Source: a bacterium (GTDB lineage: Bacteria > Cyanobacteriota > Vampirovibrionia > Gastranaerophilales > Gastranaerophilaceae). From it: DNA of 64,000 bases. The notes under the pieces were generated by a model. That model was not told where the DNA came from and searched no databases. It saw nothing but the letters and a program-made list of their open reading frames with translations. This document shows, piece by piece, positions 63,992 to 64,000 of the stretch; within the stretch, counting starts at the first letter, position 1; every line of letters starts with the position of its first letter. The position numbers and the translations under genes are program-made. The stretch covers positions 23,363 to 87,362 of the forward strand of contig JAFVDH010000008.1 in assembly GCA_017478515.1 (NCBI GenBank), in the 5' to 3' direction.

Positions 63992-64000
63992 ATAATTTAT

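Overview
The window is AT-rich, bacterial and densely coded, with TGA used as a stop. It most likely comes from a non-photosynthetic relative of the cyanobacteria (Vampirovibrionia/Melainabacteria, order Gastranaerophilales, often gut-associated). Reasons: ATP synthase beta and epsilon stand alone as an atpD-atpC pair, as in cyanobacteria and chloroplasts; flagellar and type III export genes sit next to large coiled-coil/glycine-rich proteins of unknown family; no photosynthesis gene is seen. This placement is an inference; no rRNA or marker tree is available in the window.

Layout. 1-4.3 kb: a truncated Na/phosphate symporter and the ilvB-ilvN operon. 4.4-5.8 kb: a FlaG-like/FliS/FliT-like flagellar operon. 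5.8-13.7 kb: housekeeping genes (asparaginase family, argS, mgtE, a divergent dxs, ychF). 13.8-24.7 kb: the most unusual region. A FliM/FliN-like double-SPOA protein is followed by FliO, FliP, FliQ, a small exported protein and FliR, and then by two large paralogues whose ~140-bp promoter-leader segments are nearly identical. An AAA/DUF4143 ATPase and an IS30-family transposase lie between the paralogues. 25.0-27.4 kb: a polysaccharide pyruvyl transferase and F420-hydrogenase-beta-like pair. 27.4-32.7 kb: an island between a tRNA-like fragment and tRNA-Ser(UGA), with two small orphan genes and a restriction-modification operon whose methyltransferase fuses a cytosine-C5 and an N6-adenine enzyme. 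32.9-50.8 kb: atpD-atpC, a uridine-kinase-like gene, twin zinc dehydrogenases, ribD, hom-thrC with a possible attenuator, def-fmt, aroH, rqcH and rph. 51-64 kb: a small protein under a sigma-28-type promoter, an HExxH protease, a U32 peptidase, pgk, a second uridine-kinase-like gene, glycosyltransferases, a purine nucleoside phosphorylase, a response regulator, an EncFtn-like ferritin, galE, and a second member of the small-protein family.

The main thread is a probable flagellar/type III regulon. A perfect sigma-28 -35 element (TAAAGTTT), a 12-bp spacer and GCCGACAT or GCCGATAT occur upstream of the first large paralogue (18072) and the 126-aa protein (51358). The -10 half precedes the 333-aa protein (63960), whose -35 would lie beyond the window. 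In the second large paralogue the same promoter is split by a 19-bp segment bounded by 7-bp direct repeats, which could be a reversible or decayed promoter state. I propose that these proteins, which have no Sec signal and all begin with Met-Gly, are late substrates or structural parts of the export apparatus encoded just upstream. That proposal is inference from sequence and context.
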